NCBI GenBank assembly: GCA_905235575.1
Contig: CAJOLZ010000008.1
Location: 38,816 to 102,815 of the forward strand
Length of the DNA: 64,000 nucleotides
From: an uncultured Bacteroidaceae bacterium
GTDB taxonomy: Bacteria > Bacteroidota > Bacteroidia > Bacteroidales > Bacteroidaceae
Direction of reading: 5' to 3'
Shown here: positions 35,834-45,489 of the stretch, one piece after another
Layout of the letters: each line of letters opens with the position of its first letter
Numbering within the stretch: position 1 is the stretch's first letter
Program-made: the position numbers and the translations under genes
The notes under the pieces: generated by a model
What the model was told of the DNA's origin: nothing
Database searches by the model: none
The model's input: only the letters and a program-made list of their open reading frames with translations

Positions 35834-36982
35834 ATGGAACTATTTGATGTATATCCCCTCTTTCCTGTAAACATTGTAGAAGGAAAAGGTTGCCACGTGT
35901 GGGACGAAGAGGGACAGGAATATCTTGACCTTTACGGAGGACATGCCGTGATAAGCATCGGCCATTGTCATCCGCATTATGTGAGCAAGATGACGACTCA
36001 GTTGCAACGTCTGGGCTTTTACAGCAATTCGGTCGTAAACAAATTGCAATCGGAGTTGGCTCAGCGATTGGGCAAGGCAAGCGGTTATGAGAATTATCGT
36101 CTATTCCTTGTGAACAGCGGTGCTGAGGCCAACGAAAACGCGATGAAGCTGGCATCGTTTCATACGGGACGAAGCCGTGTTCTCAGTCTTCAGAAGGCAT
36201 TTCATGGCCGAACAAGTCTGGCTGTTGAAGTAACGAACAACCCCAAGATAGTTGCGCCTATCAACGATTGTGGACATGTCACTTTCTTGCCTCTCAACGA
36301 CCTTTCTGCGTGGGAAACCGAACTGCGCAAGGGTGATGTAGCATGTTGCATTATCGAATGCATCCAGGGTGTAGGTGGCATACGCCTGGTGTCTCCTGAG
36401 TTTTATCAAGGTCTGCGCCGTCTGTGCACAGAAACTGGAACGGTGCTCATCTGCGACGAAATTCAGTGTGGATATGGACGTAGTGGCAAGTTCTTTGCCC
36501 ATCAGTATCTCTACGACGAGAGTGAAAAGGAAACGCAGGCTCCCGACCTGATAACAGTAGCCAAAGGCATCGGCAACGGCTTCCCTATGAGCGGTTTGCT
36601 GATTTCGCCGACATTTAATGCTGTTTATGGTCAACTGGGCACCACGTTCGGCGGCAATCATTTGGCCTGCACAGCTGCGTTGGCAGTTCTTGATGTAATC
36701 GAACAGGAAGGTCTCGTTGAGAATGCCCGTCAGGTGGGTGAGTTCCTGCTTGGTGAGTTGCAGCAGATGGTGGGCGATAAGATAGTGGAAGTGCGTGGCC
36801 GAGGCTTGATGATAGGCATTGAGCTCAGTGAGCCATATAAAGAGATACGCAACCGTTTGCTCTTCGAAGAGCATTGTTTCACGGGTTGCGCTGGTACGAA
36901 CACGCTCCGCCTTTTGCCGCCTCTCTGCCTCTCGATGGTGGAGGCCAGCGTGTTCCTCGAGAAATTGCAGAAAGTAATCTAA
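35834..36982 (+). CDS. argD: Acylornithine aminotransferase
   Basis: Class III PLP aminotransferase, 382 residues. VNSGAEANENAMKLAS binds the cofactor phosphate, ICDEIQCGYGRSGKFFAHQY holds the Asp, and the Schiff-base Lys is in ITVAKGIGNGFPMSG. I chose the ATG at 35834; a TTG at 35828 overlapping the argC stop is possible. Confidence 0.95.
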   Translation: MELFDVYPLFPVNIVEGKGCHVWDEEGQEYLDLYGGHAVISIGHCHPHYVSKMTTQLQRLGFYSNSVVNKLQSELAQRLGKASGYENYRLFLVNSGAEANENAMKLASFHTGRSRVLSLQKAFHGRTSLAVEVTNNPKIVAPINDCGHVTFLPLNDLSAWETELRKGDVACCIIECIQGVGGIRLVSPEFYQGLRRLCTETGTVLICDEIQCGYGRSGKFFAHQYLYDESEKETQAPDLITVAKGIGNGFPMSGLLISPTFNAVYGQLGTTFGGNHLACTAALAVLDVIEQEGLVENARQVGEFLLGELQQMVGDKIVEVRGRGLMIGIELSEPYKEIRNRLLFEEHCFTGCAGTNTLRLLPPLCLSMVEASVFLEKLQKVI

Positions 36983-36995
36983 AAACACATTACCG

Positions 36996-37550
36996 ATGAC
37001 AGAAGACATTAAGCAGATAGGACAGCGCTTGAAAGGCTTGCGCGACGTGTTGGACATCGAGGCTCAGCAGGTGGCCGACCTCTGTGGCATCAGCGTGGAG
37101 CAATATGAAAAGATGGAGCGCGGCGAGAGTGAACTTTCGGTGGCTAACCTTCAGAAGATTGCTCGCGAATACGATGTAGATCTCGATGTGTTGCTCTTCG
37201 GCGAGGAACCTCACATGAGCAATTATTTCCTTACACGCAACGGGCAGGGTCTCAGTGTAGAACGCCGCAAGGCATATCATTATGAGAGTCTGGCCAGTGG
37301 TTTCCGAGGTAGAAAGGCCGAACCGTTCATCGTTACGGTTGAGCCTAAGCCCGAGGATGCGCCGCGTGAGAGCAATTCTCATCCCGGACAGGAGTTCAAT
37401 ATGGTTTTCGAAGGACAACTCGAATTGACCATAGGTAAGAAAGTTCTCATACTGAATGTGGGTGACAGCATCTACTTTGATGCCACTCAACCGCACGGGA
37501 TGCGCGCTCTTGGTGGACATCCCGTCAAGTTCTTGGCAATTATCATCTAA
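36996..37550 (+). CDS. XRE-family regulator with C-terminal cupin domain
   Basis: 184 residues. Helix-turn-helix in residues 8-65 (QRLKGLRDVLDIEAQQVADL, then SVEQYEKMERGESELSV) and a cupin barrel at about 110-184 (HPGQEFNMVFEGQLELTIG, GDSIYFDATQPHGMRAL). Such regulators bind a small ligand in the cupin. It precedes the acyl-CoA synthetase gene by 12 bases and is likely its specific regulator. Confidence 0.92.
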   Translation: MTEDIKQIGQRLKGLRDVLDIEAQQVADLCGISVEQYEKMERGESELSVANLQKIAREYDVDLDVLLFGEEPHMSNYFLTRNGQGLSVERRKAYHYESLASGFRGRKAEPFIVTVEPKPEDAPRESNSHPGQEFNMVFEGQLELTIGKKVLILNVGDSIYFDATQPHGMRALGGHPVKFLAIII

Positions 37551-37562
37551 AACAAACGTCCC

Positions 37563-39260
37563 ATGCTCGAAAGATTCTTAAAACAGATAAGTTTCACTTC
37601 TGAGGAGGACTATCAGAAGCACCTTGAGTTCATCGTGCCGCAAAACTTCAATTTTGCTTACGATGTGATGGATGCCTGGGCACAGGAGAAACCAGACAAG
37701 CTGGCACTTCTGTGGACCAATGACCAAGGCGGGGAACAACGCTATACGTTTGCCGATCTGAAACGACTCACAGATCAGGCCGCATCCTATTTTCTCACGC
37801 TGGGCATCAACCGTGGTGACATGGTGATGCTCATCTTGAAGCGTCGCGTTGAATGGTGGATCTGCATCTTGGCTCTGCATAAGATAGGTGCCGTGGCCAT
37901 TCCTGCTACCCATATGCTCACGAAGCACGACCTTATCTATCGCAACAACGCAGCGTCGGTGAAAGCCATCATTTGTCTCGAAGACGCTTATGTGATGGGT
38001 GAGATAGGCAAGTGCTTGCCCGAGAGCCCTACACTTGAGATGGTTGTTGTGGTAGGCAATGGAAACGCTCCCGTTGCATTGCCTGCAGCCACGTCGCAAT
38101 GCGTATTCCACGATTTCCATGCTGAGATGGCGAAAGCTCCGGCTTTTGTACGTCCTGCCTTTGTGAACACCAACTCCGACATCATGCTGATGTACTTCAC
38201 ATCCGGGACAACAGGCGAACCCAAGATGGTGGCACACGACTTTCTCTATGCCATAGGTCACCTCACAACAGGCGTCTTCTGGCATAACCTCGGCGAGGAC
38301 AGCATCCATCTGACCGTTGCCGATACCGGATGGGGTAAGGCTGTATGGGGCAAGCTCTATGGTCAGTGGTTTGCCGGGGCCTGTGTCTTTGTATATGACC
38401 ATGAGAAGTTCACGGCCGACAATATCTTGCGTCAGATGGAGCGTTATCGCATCACTTCGTTCTGTGCGCCGCCCACAGTCTATCGTTTCCTTATTCGTGA
38501 AGACTTCTCGAAGTACGACCTCTCAGCCTTGCGCTACTGTACGACGGCTGGCGAGGCACTCAATGCTGCGGTATATCAGCGTTTCTTTGAACTCACGGGC
38601 ATTCGCCTGATGGAAGGCTTCGGACAGACCGAAACCACCATGACGTTGGGAACGATGCCATGGATGACACCAAAGCCCGGTAGCATGGGTAAGCCCAATG
38701 CACAGTACGATGTAGACTTGATTCGTCCTGACGGCACTTCATGCGAAGATGGCGAGAAGGGCGAGATTGTCATTCGCGTTCACGAAGGAAAGCGTCCTCT
38801 CGGACTCTTCCGCGAGTATTACCGTGACGAGGCACTCACCCGCGAGGCATGGGAAGGCGGATACTATCATACAGGCGATATGGCATGGCGCGACCAGGAC
38901 GGTTACTATTGGTTCGAGGGACGTGCCGACGATGTCATCAAGAGCTCGGGCTATCGCATTGGTCCCTTCGAGGTGGAGAGTGCACTCATGACACACCCTG
39001 CCGTGGTCGAATGCGCCATCACCGGCGTGCCCGACGATACACGTGGAATGGTGGTCAAGGCCACCGTGGTGCTCGGTGCCGAATGGAAGCAGAAGGCATC
39101 GCCCGAACTAGTCAAAGAATTGCAGGAGCATGTTAAGCACACCACGGCACCCTATAAGTATCCACGCATCATCGAGTTCGTCGATGAGTTGCCCAAGACC
39201 ATCAGTGGGAAGATTCGTCGTGTTGAGATACGTCAGAATGATGCAACAGCCAAACAATAA
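37563..39260 (+). CDS. AMP-forming acyl-CoA synthetase
   Basis: 565 residues of the acetyl-/medium-chain acyl-CoA synthetase type. AMP-binding loop YFTSGTTGEPKMVAH, MEGFGQTETTMTLG, YHTGDMAWRDQDGYYWFEGR and the catalytic Lys near the end in PKTISGKIRRVEIR. Acyl substrate unknown. Its place inside an arginine-proline operon, with its cupin regulator, is not explained by either pathway. Confidence 0.93.
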   Translation: MLERFLKQISFTSEEDYQKHLEFIVPQNFNFAYDVMDAWAQEKPDKLALLWTNDQGGEQRYTFADLKRLTDQAASYFLTLGINRGDMVMLILKRRVEWWICILALHKIGAVAIPATHMLTKHDLIYRNNAASVKAIICLEDAYVMGEIGKCLPESPTLEMVVVVGNGNAPVALPAATSQCVFHDFHAEMAKAPAFVRPAFVNTNSDIMLMYFTSGTTGEPKMVAHDFLYAIGHLTTGVFWHNLGEDSIHLTVADTGWGKAVWGKLYGQWFAGACVFVYDHEKFTADNILRQMERYRITSFCAPPTVYRFLIREDFSKYDLSALRYCTTAGEALNAAVYQRFFELTGIRLMEGFGQTETTMTLGTMPWMTPKPGSMGKPNAQYDVDLIRPDGTSCEDGEKGEIVIRVHEGKRPLGLFREYYRDEALTREAWEGGYYHTGDMAWRDQDGYYWFEGRADDVIKSSGYRIGPFEVESALMTHPAVVECAITGVPDDTRGMVVKATVVLGAEWKQKASPELVKELQEHVKHTTAPYKYPRIIEFVDELPKTISGKIRRVEIRQNDATAKQ

Positions 39261-39274
39261 ATAAATCCATTGAT

Positions 39275-40066
39275 ATGAAATTCTCGATTATCGGCGCAGG
39301 GAATATGGGAGGCGCGCTGGCTTTGGGCTTGGCTCGCGGTCAGCAGGTGAACCCTTCTGACATCACCGTCAGCAATCCCTCTCTGCCGAAGTTGCAGGCG
39401 CTGCAAGCTGTAGTGCCGGACATCCGCATCACCACCGACAACGTGCAGTGCATTCAGCAGGCCGATGTCATTGTGCTGGCCGTCAAACCTTGGAAACTTG
39501 CCGAGGTTGCCGGGCAGTTGCGTGAGCACATCGACTACAGCCGCCAGACCATCTGTTCGATGGTCGGTGGGGTAGGGCTCAACGACCTCGAATCGCTCTT
39601 TTCGCGCGGCGGTGCCTACTATTATCTGATTCCTAACACAGCCATAGCCACGGGCGAGAGCATGACGTTCATCGCATCGCGAGGCAGTACACCTCAGATG
39701 GATGGCTTCCTGCTCGGCGTCCTCCGTCCCTTGGGCGATGCCATGCTTGTGGAGGAGCGTCTGATGAACCCCGGCATGGTGCTTGCTTCGTGTGGCATTG
39801 CCTATGCCTTGCGCTATGTCAGGGCAGCCACAGAAGGCGGCGTGCAGCTCGGTTTCCGTGCTTCCGAAGCTCAGCATATCGTGGCACAGACACTGCGCGG
39901 TGCTGCCAGCCTGCTGGAGCGCGAGGGTGCTCATGCCGAGGCCGAAATTGACAAGGTTACAACTCCCGGCGGACTGACCATACGTGGCTTGAACGCGATG
40001 GAGGAGGCTGGATTCACCAAAGCAGTCATCAGCGGCTTGCTGGCCGCCTTACCACAGAAAAAATGA
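39275..40066 (+). CDS. proC: Pyrroline-5-carboxylate reductase
   Basis: Last step of proline synthesis. 263 residues: FSIIGAGNMGGALALGLARG binds NADPH, VLAVKPWKLAEVAGQL follows, and the C-terminal dimer domain ends EIDKVTTPGGLTIRGLNAME. Overlaps proB by four bases. Confidence 0.96.
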   Translation: MKFSIIGAGNMGGALALGLARGQQVNPSDITVSNPSLPKLQALQAVVPDIRITTDNVQCIQQADVIVLAVKPWKLAEVAGQLREHIDYSRQTICSMVGGVGLNDLESLFSRGGAYYYLIPNTAIATGESMTFIASRGSTPQMDGFLLGVLRPLGDAMLVEERLMNPGMVLASCGIAYALRYVRAATEGGVQLGFRASEAQHIVAQTLRGAASLLEREGAHAEAEIDKVTTPGGLTIRGLNAMEEAGFTKAVISGLLAALPQKK

Positions 40067-40851
40067 TTGAATCCTTTCACAGAATAGCAGTCAAGGTGGG
40101 CAGTAATGTCCTGACGCGTGCCGATGGCACCCTCGACTTCACCCGCATGTCAGCTCTGGTCGACCAGCTTGCCGACCTCCGTCGCGCCGGCATTGAGATC
40201 ATTCTTGTGTCCTCCGGTGCCGTTGCTAGTGGGCGCAGCGAGATGCACCTGCTTGCGTCCGAGACTGCGCAGATGGATAGCGTTGAACAGCGTCAGCTCT
40301 TCTCGGCAGTAGGTCAGGCCAAACTCATGGGACGTTACGTAGAACTTTTCCGCGACCACGGCATCCATGTGGGGCAGGTGCTTACTATGAAGGAGAACTT
40401 CGCCACGCCGCGCCAGAATGAGAACCAGCGCCAGTGCATGCAGGCCATGCTTGCCCACGGTGTCTTGCCCATCGTCAACGAGAACGACACCGTTTGCGTC
40501 ACAGAGCTGATGTTCACCGACAACGACGAGCTGAGCGGACTTATCGCCCAGATGATGGAGTGCCAGGCGCTCATCATATTGTCCAACATCGACGGACTAT
40601 ACGACGGCAGTCCTGCCGACCCTGCCTCCAAGCTCATTCATGAAGTTGTTGCGGGGCAGGATGTCTCCGCGTTCATTTCCGACGAACATTCCTCCGCCGG
40701 ACGTGGCGGCATGCAGAGCAAGTGTGGCATCGCACTGCAGGTTGCTGCTGCGGGCATTCATGTTTACATTGCCAATGGCAAGCGTGAGAACATTCTCACT
40801 GATTTGCTGTGGCAACCTCAATCCGTACCATTTACTCATTTCCAACCATGA
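40063..40851 (+). CDS. proB: Glutamate 5-kinase
   Basis: First proline step. 262 residues, amino acid kinase fold only: VKVGSNVLTRADGTLDFTR, SSGAVASGRSEM, NENDTVCVTELMFTDNDELS, GRGGMQSKCGIALQVAAAG. The C-terminal PUA domain of the E. coli enzyme is missing, as in many short family members. ATGA overlaps on both sides. Confidence 0.96.
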   Translation: MIESFHRIAVKVGSNVLTRADGTLDFTRMSALVDQLADLRRAGIEIILVSSGAVASGRSEMHLLASETAQMDSVEQRQLFSAVGQAKLMGRYVELFRDHGIHVGQVLTMKENFATPRQNENQRQCMQAMLAHGVLPIVNENDTVCVTELMFTDNDELSGLIAQMMECQALIILSNIDGLYDGSPADPASKLIHEVVAGQDVSAFISDEHSSAGRGGMQSKCGIALQVAAAGIHVYIANGKRENILTDLLWQPQSVPFTHFQP

Positions 40852-42086
40852 CCGATTATACCTCCTCTTTTGCTGCCGTGCGCGAAGCCGGACGCAAGCT
40901 TCTCACCATTGGGGACGAGGCCATCCAAGCCATTCTCCTTGATGTGGCTTCCACCACCGAGCAGTCCGTGCCGGCGTTGCTTTCGGCCAATGCTTCCGAT
41001 TTGCAGCGCATGTCGCCCGACGACCCGCGTTACGACCGACTCCGTCTTACCGAACAGCGTCTGGCCGACATCGTTCACGACCTCCGTGCCGTGGCTTCGT
41101 TGCCATCTCCGCTGGGACGCGTTCTGCGTGAGTCCACGCTGCCCAACGGGCTTCAGATTACGCGCGTTTCGGTGCCGTTCGGTGTCATAGGCATCATTTT
41201 CGAGGCGCGTCCAAACGTCTGTTTCGACTGCTTCTCGCTCTGTCTGAAGGCCGGAAGTGCTTGCATACTGAAGGGTGGCAGCGATGCCAGAGACACCTGT
41301 CAGGCCATCGTCTCGCTCATTCACGAGGTGTTGCGCCGTCATGGTCTTCCCGAGGAGACCGTTCTGCTGCTCACCAGCCACGAGGCCACCGACCAGCTGC
41401 TGACAGCCCATGCTTACGTCGACCTCATCATTCCCCGTGGCAGTCAGCGACTGATTGACTATGTACGCACCAATGCACGTGTGCCGGTCATCGAGACTGG
41501 AGCCGGCGTCGTGCATGCCTATGTCGACCGTGCCGCCGACCTTCAGATGGCCACCACCATCGTCTTGAATGCCAAGACACGCCGGGTGAGTGTCTGCAAC
41601 GCGCTCGACTGCATGCTTGTCCACAGCAACCTCCTCTCCGCCTTGCCATCGCTCTGTCGTCCGCTTGTCGAGAAAGGGGTAGTCATCGAGGCCGACTCGC
41701 GCGCCTTCGAGGCTCTGAACTCCCTGCCTAACATCGTGCCGGCCACCGAGAAATCGTTCGGAACCGAATTTCTCTCGATGCGCATGGCCGTGGGTGTCGT
41801 CGATTCTCTCGACCAGGCACTCAGTCACATCGCCCGTTACGGCTCAGGGCATAGCGAGACCATCGTCACGGAGGATGAGGACGCAGCATGCCGTTTCTTG
41901 CACGAGGTAGATGCCGCCTGCGTCTATCACAATGCCCCAACCAGTTTCACCGACGGTGCCCAGTTCGGTCTCGGTGCCGAGATAGGAATATCGACGCAGA
42001 AGTTGCACGCCCGCGGCCCCATGGCGCTCGAAGAAATAGTCACCTACAAATGGCTCATTCGTGGCGAAGGACAGATCCGGGCATAG
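40848..42086 (+). CDS. proA: Glutamate-5-semialdehyde dehydrogenase
   Basis: 412 residues from the ATG at 40848, which overlaps the proB stop. NADPH fold with GVIGIIFEARPNVCFDCFSL and KGGSDARDTCQAIVSLI; catalytic Cys in RRVSVCNALDCMLVH; GLGAEIGISTQKLHARGPMA near the end. The reading frame extends further upstream inside proB but without family similarity. Confidence 0.96.
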   Translation: MTDYTSSFAAVREAGRKLLTIGDEAIQAILLDVASTTEQSVPALLSANASDLQRMSPDDPRYDRLRLTEQRLADIVHDLRAVASLPSPLGRVLRESTLPNGLQITRVSVPFGVIGIIFEARPNVCFDCFSLCLKAGSACILKGGSDARDTCQAIVSLIHEVLRRHGLPEETVLLLTSHEATDQLLTAHAYVDLIIPRGSQRLIDYVRTNARVPVIETGAGVVHAYVDRAADLQMATTIVLNAKTRRVSVCNALDCMLVHSNLLSALPSLCRPLVEKGVVIEADSRAFEALNSLPNIVPATEKSFGTEFLSMRMAVGVVDSLDQALSHIARYGSGHSETIVTEDEDAACRFLHEVDAACVYHNAPTSFTDGAQFGLGAEIGISTQKLHARGPMALEEIVTYKWLIRGEGQIRA

Positions 42087-42139
42087 TGGAGAGGCATGAT
42101 GGACAGAAGGGAAGATCCTTATATAAAAGTCAAAACAAT

Positions 42140-42634
42140 ATGAAGCGTGCATTAAACATCTTGATTATACTGCTGCTAAGCACAGGAGCCATGGCGCAGA
42201 ACACGGCAGAGACAGACACCCTGCTGCGCGTCCTCCGTGAGGAGCTGACGGCCGACTTCGCCGAGCTGCAGAAGCAGGATGTGAAGCCCTACTTCATGAG
42301 TTTCCGCGTGCAGGAGACATGGAAGGCCGACATCATCGCCACCTTTGGCTACCTGGCCAGTTCGCAGCAGAAGCACACCCGTACCTTCACCCCTCAGATA
42401 CGCGTCGGATTGCCGGAGATGGACAACTTCAAGTTCAACAATCAGTCTGGGGTCGGCTCGAGCCCCCTGCCCCTCACCGACGCGTCGGCGGCCCGCTATA
42501 TATGCACTAATATAAACTCCGGCCCCTACCTGTTCTATAGTGAGAAACCCTTCCTGCGAAGCGACAGAGAGGTGCCCGTAGCAACGCCTGAGAAGAGGAA
42601 CCAGCCCGTATTGACATTCCCATTAAACAGTTAA
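42140..42634 (+). CDS. Truncated TldD/PmbA-like N-terminal domain protein
   Basis: 164 residues with signal peptide (LIILLLSTGAMA/QN). The part LLRVLREELTADFAELQKQD to IRVGLPEMDNFKFNNQSG resembles the first domain of TldD/PmbA-type peptidase relatives exported by Bacteroidota, which normally run to over 400 residues. Here the similarity stops near residue 115 and the metal-binding domain is absent, so this may be a deletion remnant or a free-standing domain. Sits between proA and argF', 20 bases before the latter. Confidence 0.6.
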   Translation: MKRALNILIILLLSTGAMAQNTAETDTLLRVLREELTADFAELQKQDVKPYFMSFRVQETWKADIIATFGYLASSQQKHTRTFTPQIRVGLPEMDNFKFNNQSGVGSSPLPLTDASAARYICTNINSGPYLFYSEKPFLRSDREVPVATPEKRNQPVLTFPLNS

Positions 42635-42654
42635 GACAATAAAACGATAAAGAC

Positions 42655-43629
42655 ATGAAAAGTTTTCTCAACGTACAAGATCTCGGCGACCTCGGTCGTG
42701 CCCTGGCGGAAGCGCAGGAAATAAAGCGCGACCGCTACAAATTCGAACAGCTGGGACGCAACAAGACGCTCTTGATGGTGTTCTTCAACAACAGCCTGCG
42801 TACACGACTCTCCACGCAGAAAGCGGCACTCAACCTGGGCATGAACGTCATCGTGCTCGATGTCAACGCCGGTGCATGGAAGCTGGAGACAGAGCGCGGT
42901 GTCATCATGGACGGTGACAAGAGCGAGCACTTGCTGGAGGCCATTCCTGTGATGGGTAGCTATTGCGATGTCATCGGCATCCGTTCCTTTGCCGGCCTCA
43001 CCGACCGTGCGTATGACTATGCCGAGACCGTCTTCAACCAGTTCGTGCAATACAGCGGCCGCCCCGTCTTCGCCATGGAGACAGCCACCGTGCATCCCCT
43101 GCAGGCTTTTGCCGACCTCATCACCATCGAAGAGCACAAGAAAGTGGCTCGTCCCAAGGTCGTCCTCACGTGGGCTCCTCATCCTCGTTCGCTGCCGCAG
43201 GCCGTGCCCAACAGTTTTGCTCAGTGGATGAATGCAGCTGACGTGGACTTCGTCATTACCCAGCCCGAGGGCTACGAACTCGACCCGGCCTTTGTGCAGG
43301 GAGCTCGCGTGGAGTATGACCAAATGAAGGCATTCGAGGGCGCAGACTTCATCTATGCCAAGAACTGGAGCTGCCCCGGCGTCACCAGCCCCGAGGACTA
43401 CGGAAAGATACTGCACGACTATCACACGATGATGCACTGGACCGTAGATGCCGAGCACATGAGCTGGACGAACAACGCCCACTTCATGCACTGCCTGCCC
43501 GTGCGCCGCAACATGATAGTGACCGACGACGTCATCGAGGCACCCACGTCGCTCGTCATTCCCGAAGCCGCCAACCGTGAAATCTCAGCTACGGTGGTGC
43601 TGAAACGTATTCTGGAGAGTCTTAAGTGA
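42655..43629 (+). CDS. argF': N-succinylornithine carbamoyltransferase (argF')
   Basis: 324 residues. Carbamoyl-phosphate loop FFNNSLRTRLSTQKAALNLG, HPLQAFADLITIEE, and FMHCLPVRRNMIVTDDVIE. These match the Bacteroides fragilis-type enzyme, which carbamoylates N-succinylornithine instead of ornithine. As I recall, specificity depends on the residue just before the EH of GDKxEH (Pro90 in B. fragilis, Glu92 in the Xanthomonas acetyl enzyme); here it is Ser90. Ends the arg-pro operon. Confidence 0.93.
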   Translation: MKSFLNVQDLGDLGRALAEAQEIKRDRYKFEQLGRNKTLLMVFFNNSLRTRLSTQKAALNLGMNVIVLDVNAGAWKLETERGVIMDGDKSEHLLEAIPVMGSYCDVIGIRSFAGLTDRAYDYAETVFNQFVQYSGRPVFAMETATVHPLQAFADLITIEEHKKVARPKVVLTWAPHPRSLPQAVPNSFAQWMNAADVDFVITQPEGYELDPAFVQGARVEYDQMKAFEGADFIYAKNWSCPGVTSPEDYGKILHDYHTMMHWTVDAEHMSWTNNAHFMHCLPVRRNMIVTDDVIEAPTSLVIPEAANREISATVVLKRILESLK

Positions 43630-43659
43630 AGATACATTAAAATCAAAAACCAATCAGTT

Positions 43660-45452
43660 ATGTTGCAAAATTACTTTTCAAAATTCCGGGTTGCGCTCCT
43701 GCTCGTCTTTCTCAGCGTGGCCATCGGTGACGTGTGGGGAGAGGCGACCTACAGATTAGAACAAGTGACCTCGGTAGGGGCAGGTATGTATGTCTTCGAG
43801 CAATCTGGTCATGTAATGAGCAATCGAATCACTTCAAAGTCGCTCCAAACGACTGCTGATTACCAAACTTCCGGACTTACGGGAACAGAGGCTTATGTAT
43901 GGACTTTAGTAAAAGCTTCTACTGGGTACTATATGAAAAATACGAATGATACAGGACTATACCCCTATTTAGGGAGTTCCTCATCAGACACAGAGGTAAA
44001 TTTGGTAAAAACTTCTTCTGAGGCTGGTTATTGGACATTCAATTTTCAGTCTAATGGAACTGTTATAATTAGAAATGAGGGTAATCGTTTCTTGGGTTAC
44101 ACATCGAAGTCGTCGTATTTATATAAGGCATATGCAAATTCAAACCTAAGTACATATCCACATGCGATAAAAGTATACAAGTTGGTTGCTGAAATCTTTC
44201 CTCCCGAAATCAATGCCGAGGACGTAAGCCTTGTGAATGATGCAGTGGGGGGGTAATTTTATATAATGTCTCATATCCGACCGACGGTGGAGTACTTTCT
44301 GCAACCACCGATGCGGATTGGATTAGTGACATCCAGGTGGCTGATAATCAGGTGATATTTTCCACCACGGCAAATACTTCTTTTGAATCGCGTACAGCCA
44401 CAATAACACTTTCATATCCGGGAGCTGAGGATAAGTTTGTCACTGTTACACAAGCTCGCCAAAGACTCGATTATGCCATACTGCCCTTCATTTGGGAGGG
44501 AGGTGGCCAGAACGGTCTCAAAGCCATGGATGGTGTAACTCCGTCGTGGATTAGTACCGACTATGCCGAGGTTCACAATCCCTATCAGATTAAATTTGGC
44601 AACGATGGTGATTATGTTCAAATCAGGACCGAGGAGCCGATGGGTGAGATTACCATTGGTGTCAAAATGGTGGGCGGTCCAGATAATTCGAAGATAACCA
44701 TAAAGAGTTCAGTCGACGGAGAGAACTATACTGATTCGGAAGAACTCGAAATTTCCGGCGCTCAGGACGATATTCTGACGCTCAAATCCACCAAGATTCT
44801 GCCCACGGATGCCCGTTATGTACGTTTGGTTTATACAAAGGGTTCCAATGTAGGAATCGGTCCCATCACCATCCAGAAACCTCTCTACACCCGCACCGTC
44901 ACTCCCGGCAACTATGGCACCATCTGTCTGCCCTATGCCGTTTCGTATGCGAGTGGTGCCACGTTCTATGTCGTCACTGGCAAGCACGTTGAGGACGACG
45001 AGCTGAAGAGCGTCATCATAGAGGAGGTGGAAGGTCCGCTGGAGGCTGGTGTGGCTTATATCTTCAAGGCCAATTCCGACGAGCTGACAGCCTACTACAC
45101 GGGTGCGGCCGTAGCTGAGCCTGTGAGTGGGAATGCGCTGGTGGGCACATTCACCGAGACGTTGGCACCGCAGGGTGAGAACTCCTACGTGCTGAGTGGT
45201 GGAAAAATCTATCAGGTCGACTCGGATGTGACGCTGGGTGCCAACCGTGCTTACTTCGACGTGTCGCAGATTCCCGACGGAGCAGAGGTCCGCGGAGAGG
45301 TGTTGCGCAGCGGCGATGTCACGGGCGTGCAGACGGTGAAGGCTGAACAGGCCGGCGTTATATACGACCTCAACGGACGCATCGTTCAGGGCGAGTTGCC
45401 GAACCTGCCGAAGGGCATCTACGTGGTGAACGGCCGCAAGGTGGTGAAGTGA
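43660..45452 (+). pseudogene. Exported surface protein with BACON-like and F5/8-type domains, frameshifted at a G7 run
   Basis: Two reading frames of one gene: 43660-44256 (signal peptide, then a region ending VNDAVGG-stop) and a continuation in another frame that covers 44254-45452 (first ATG at 44337). The shift falls in a run of seven G at 44247-44253. One extra G (or two fewer) restores a 597-residue protein reading DAVGGVILYNVSYPTDGG, a BACON-like strand. A discoidin-like domain (WISTDYAEVHNPYQIKFGND) and the sorting-like tail IYDLNGRIVQGELPNLPKGI follow. It may be a phase-variable gene in the off state, a real pseudogene, or a sequencing error. Confidence 0.8.
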
Positions 45453-45489
45453 AAATAACTTATGTGAAATCTAACGAAACAGTAAGAAT

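Noticed and set aside
44247..44253. Programmed ribosomal frameshifting at the G run
   Set aside because: Kept only as a remote alternative: no slippery heptamer of the X XXY YYZ type and no obvious downstream pseudoknot; phase variation or an error explains it more simply.
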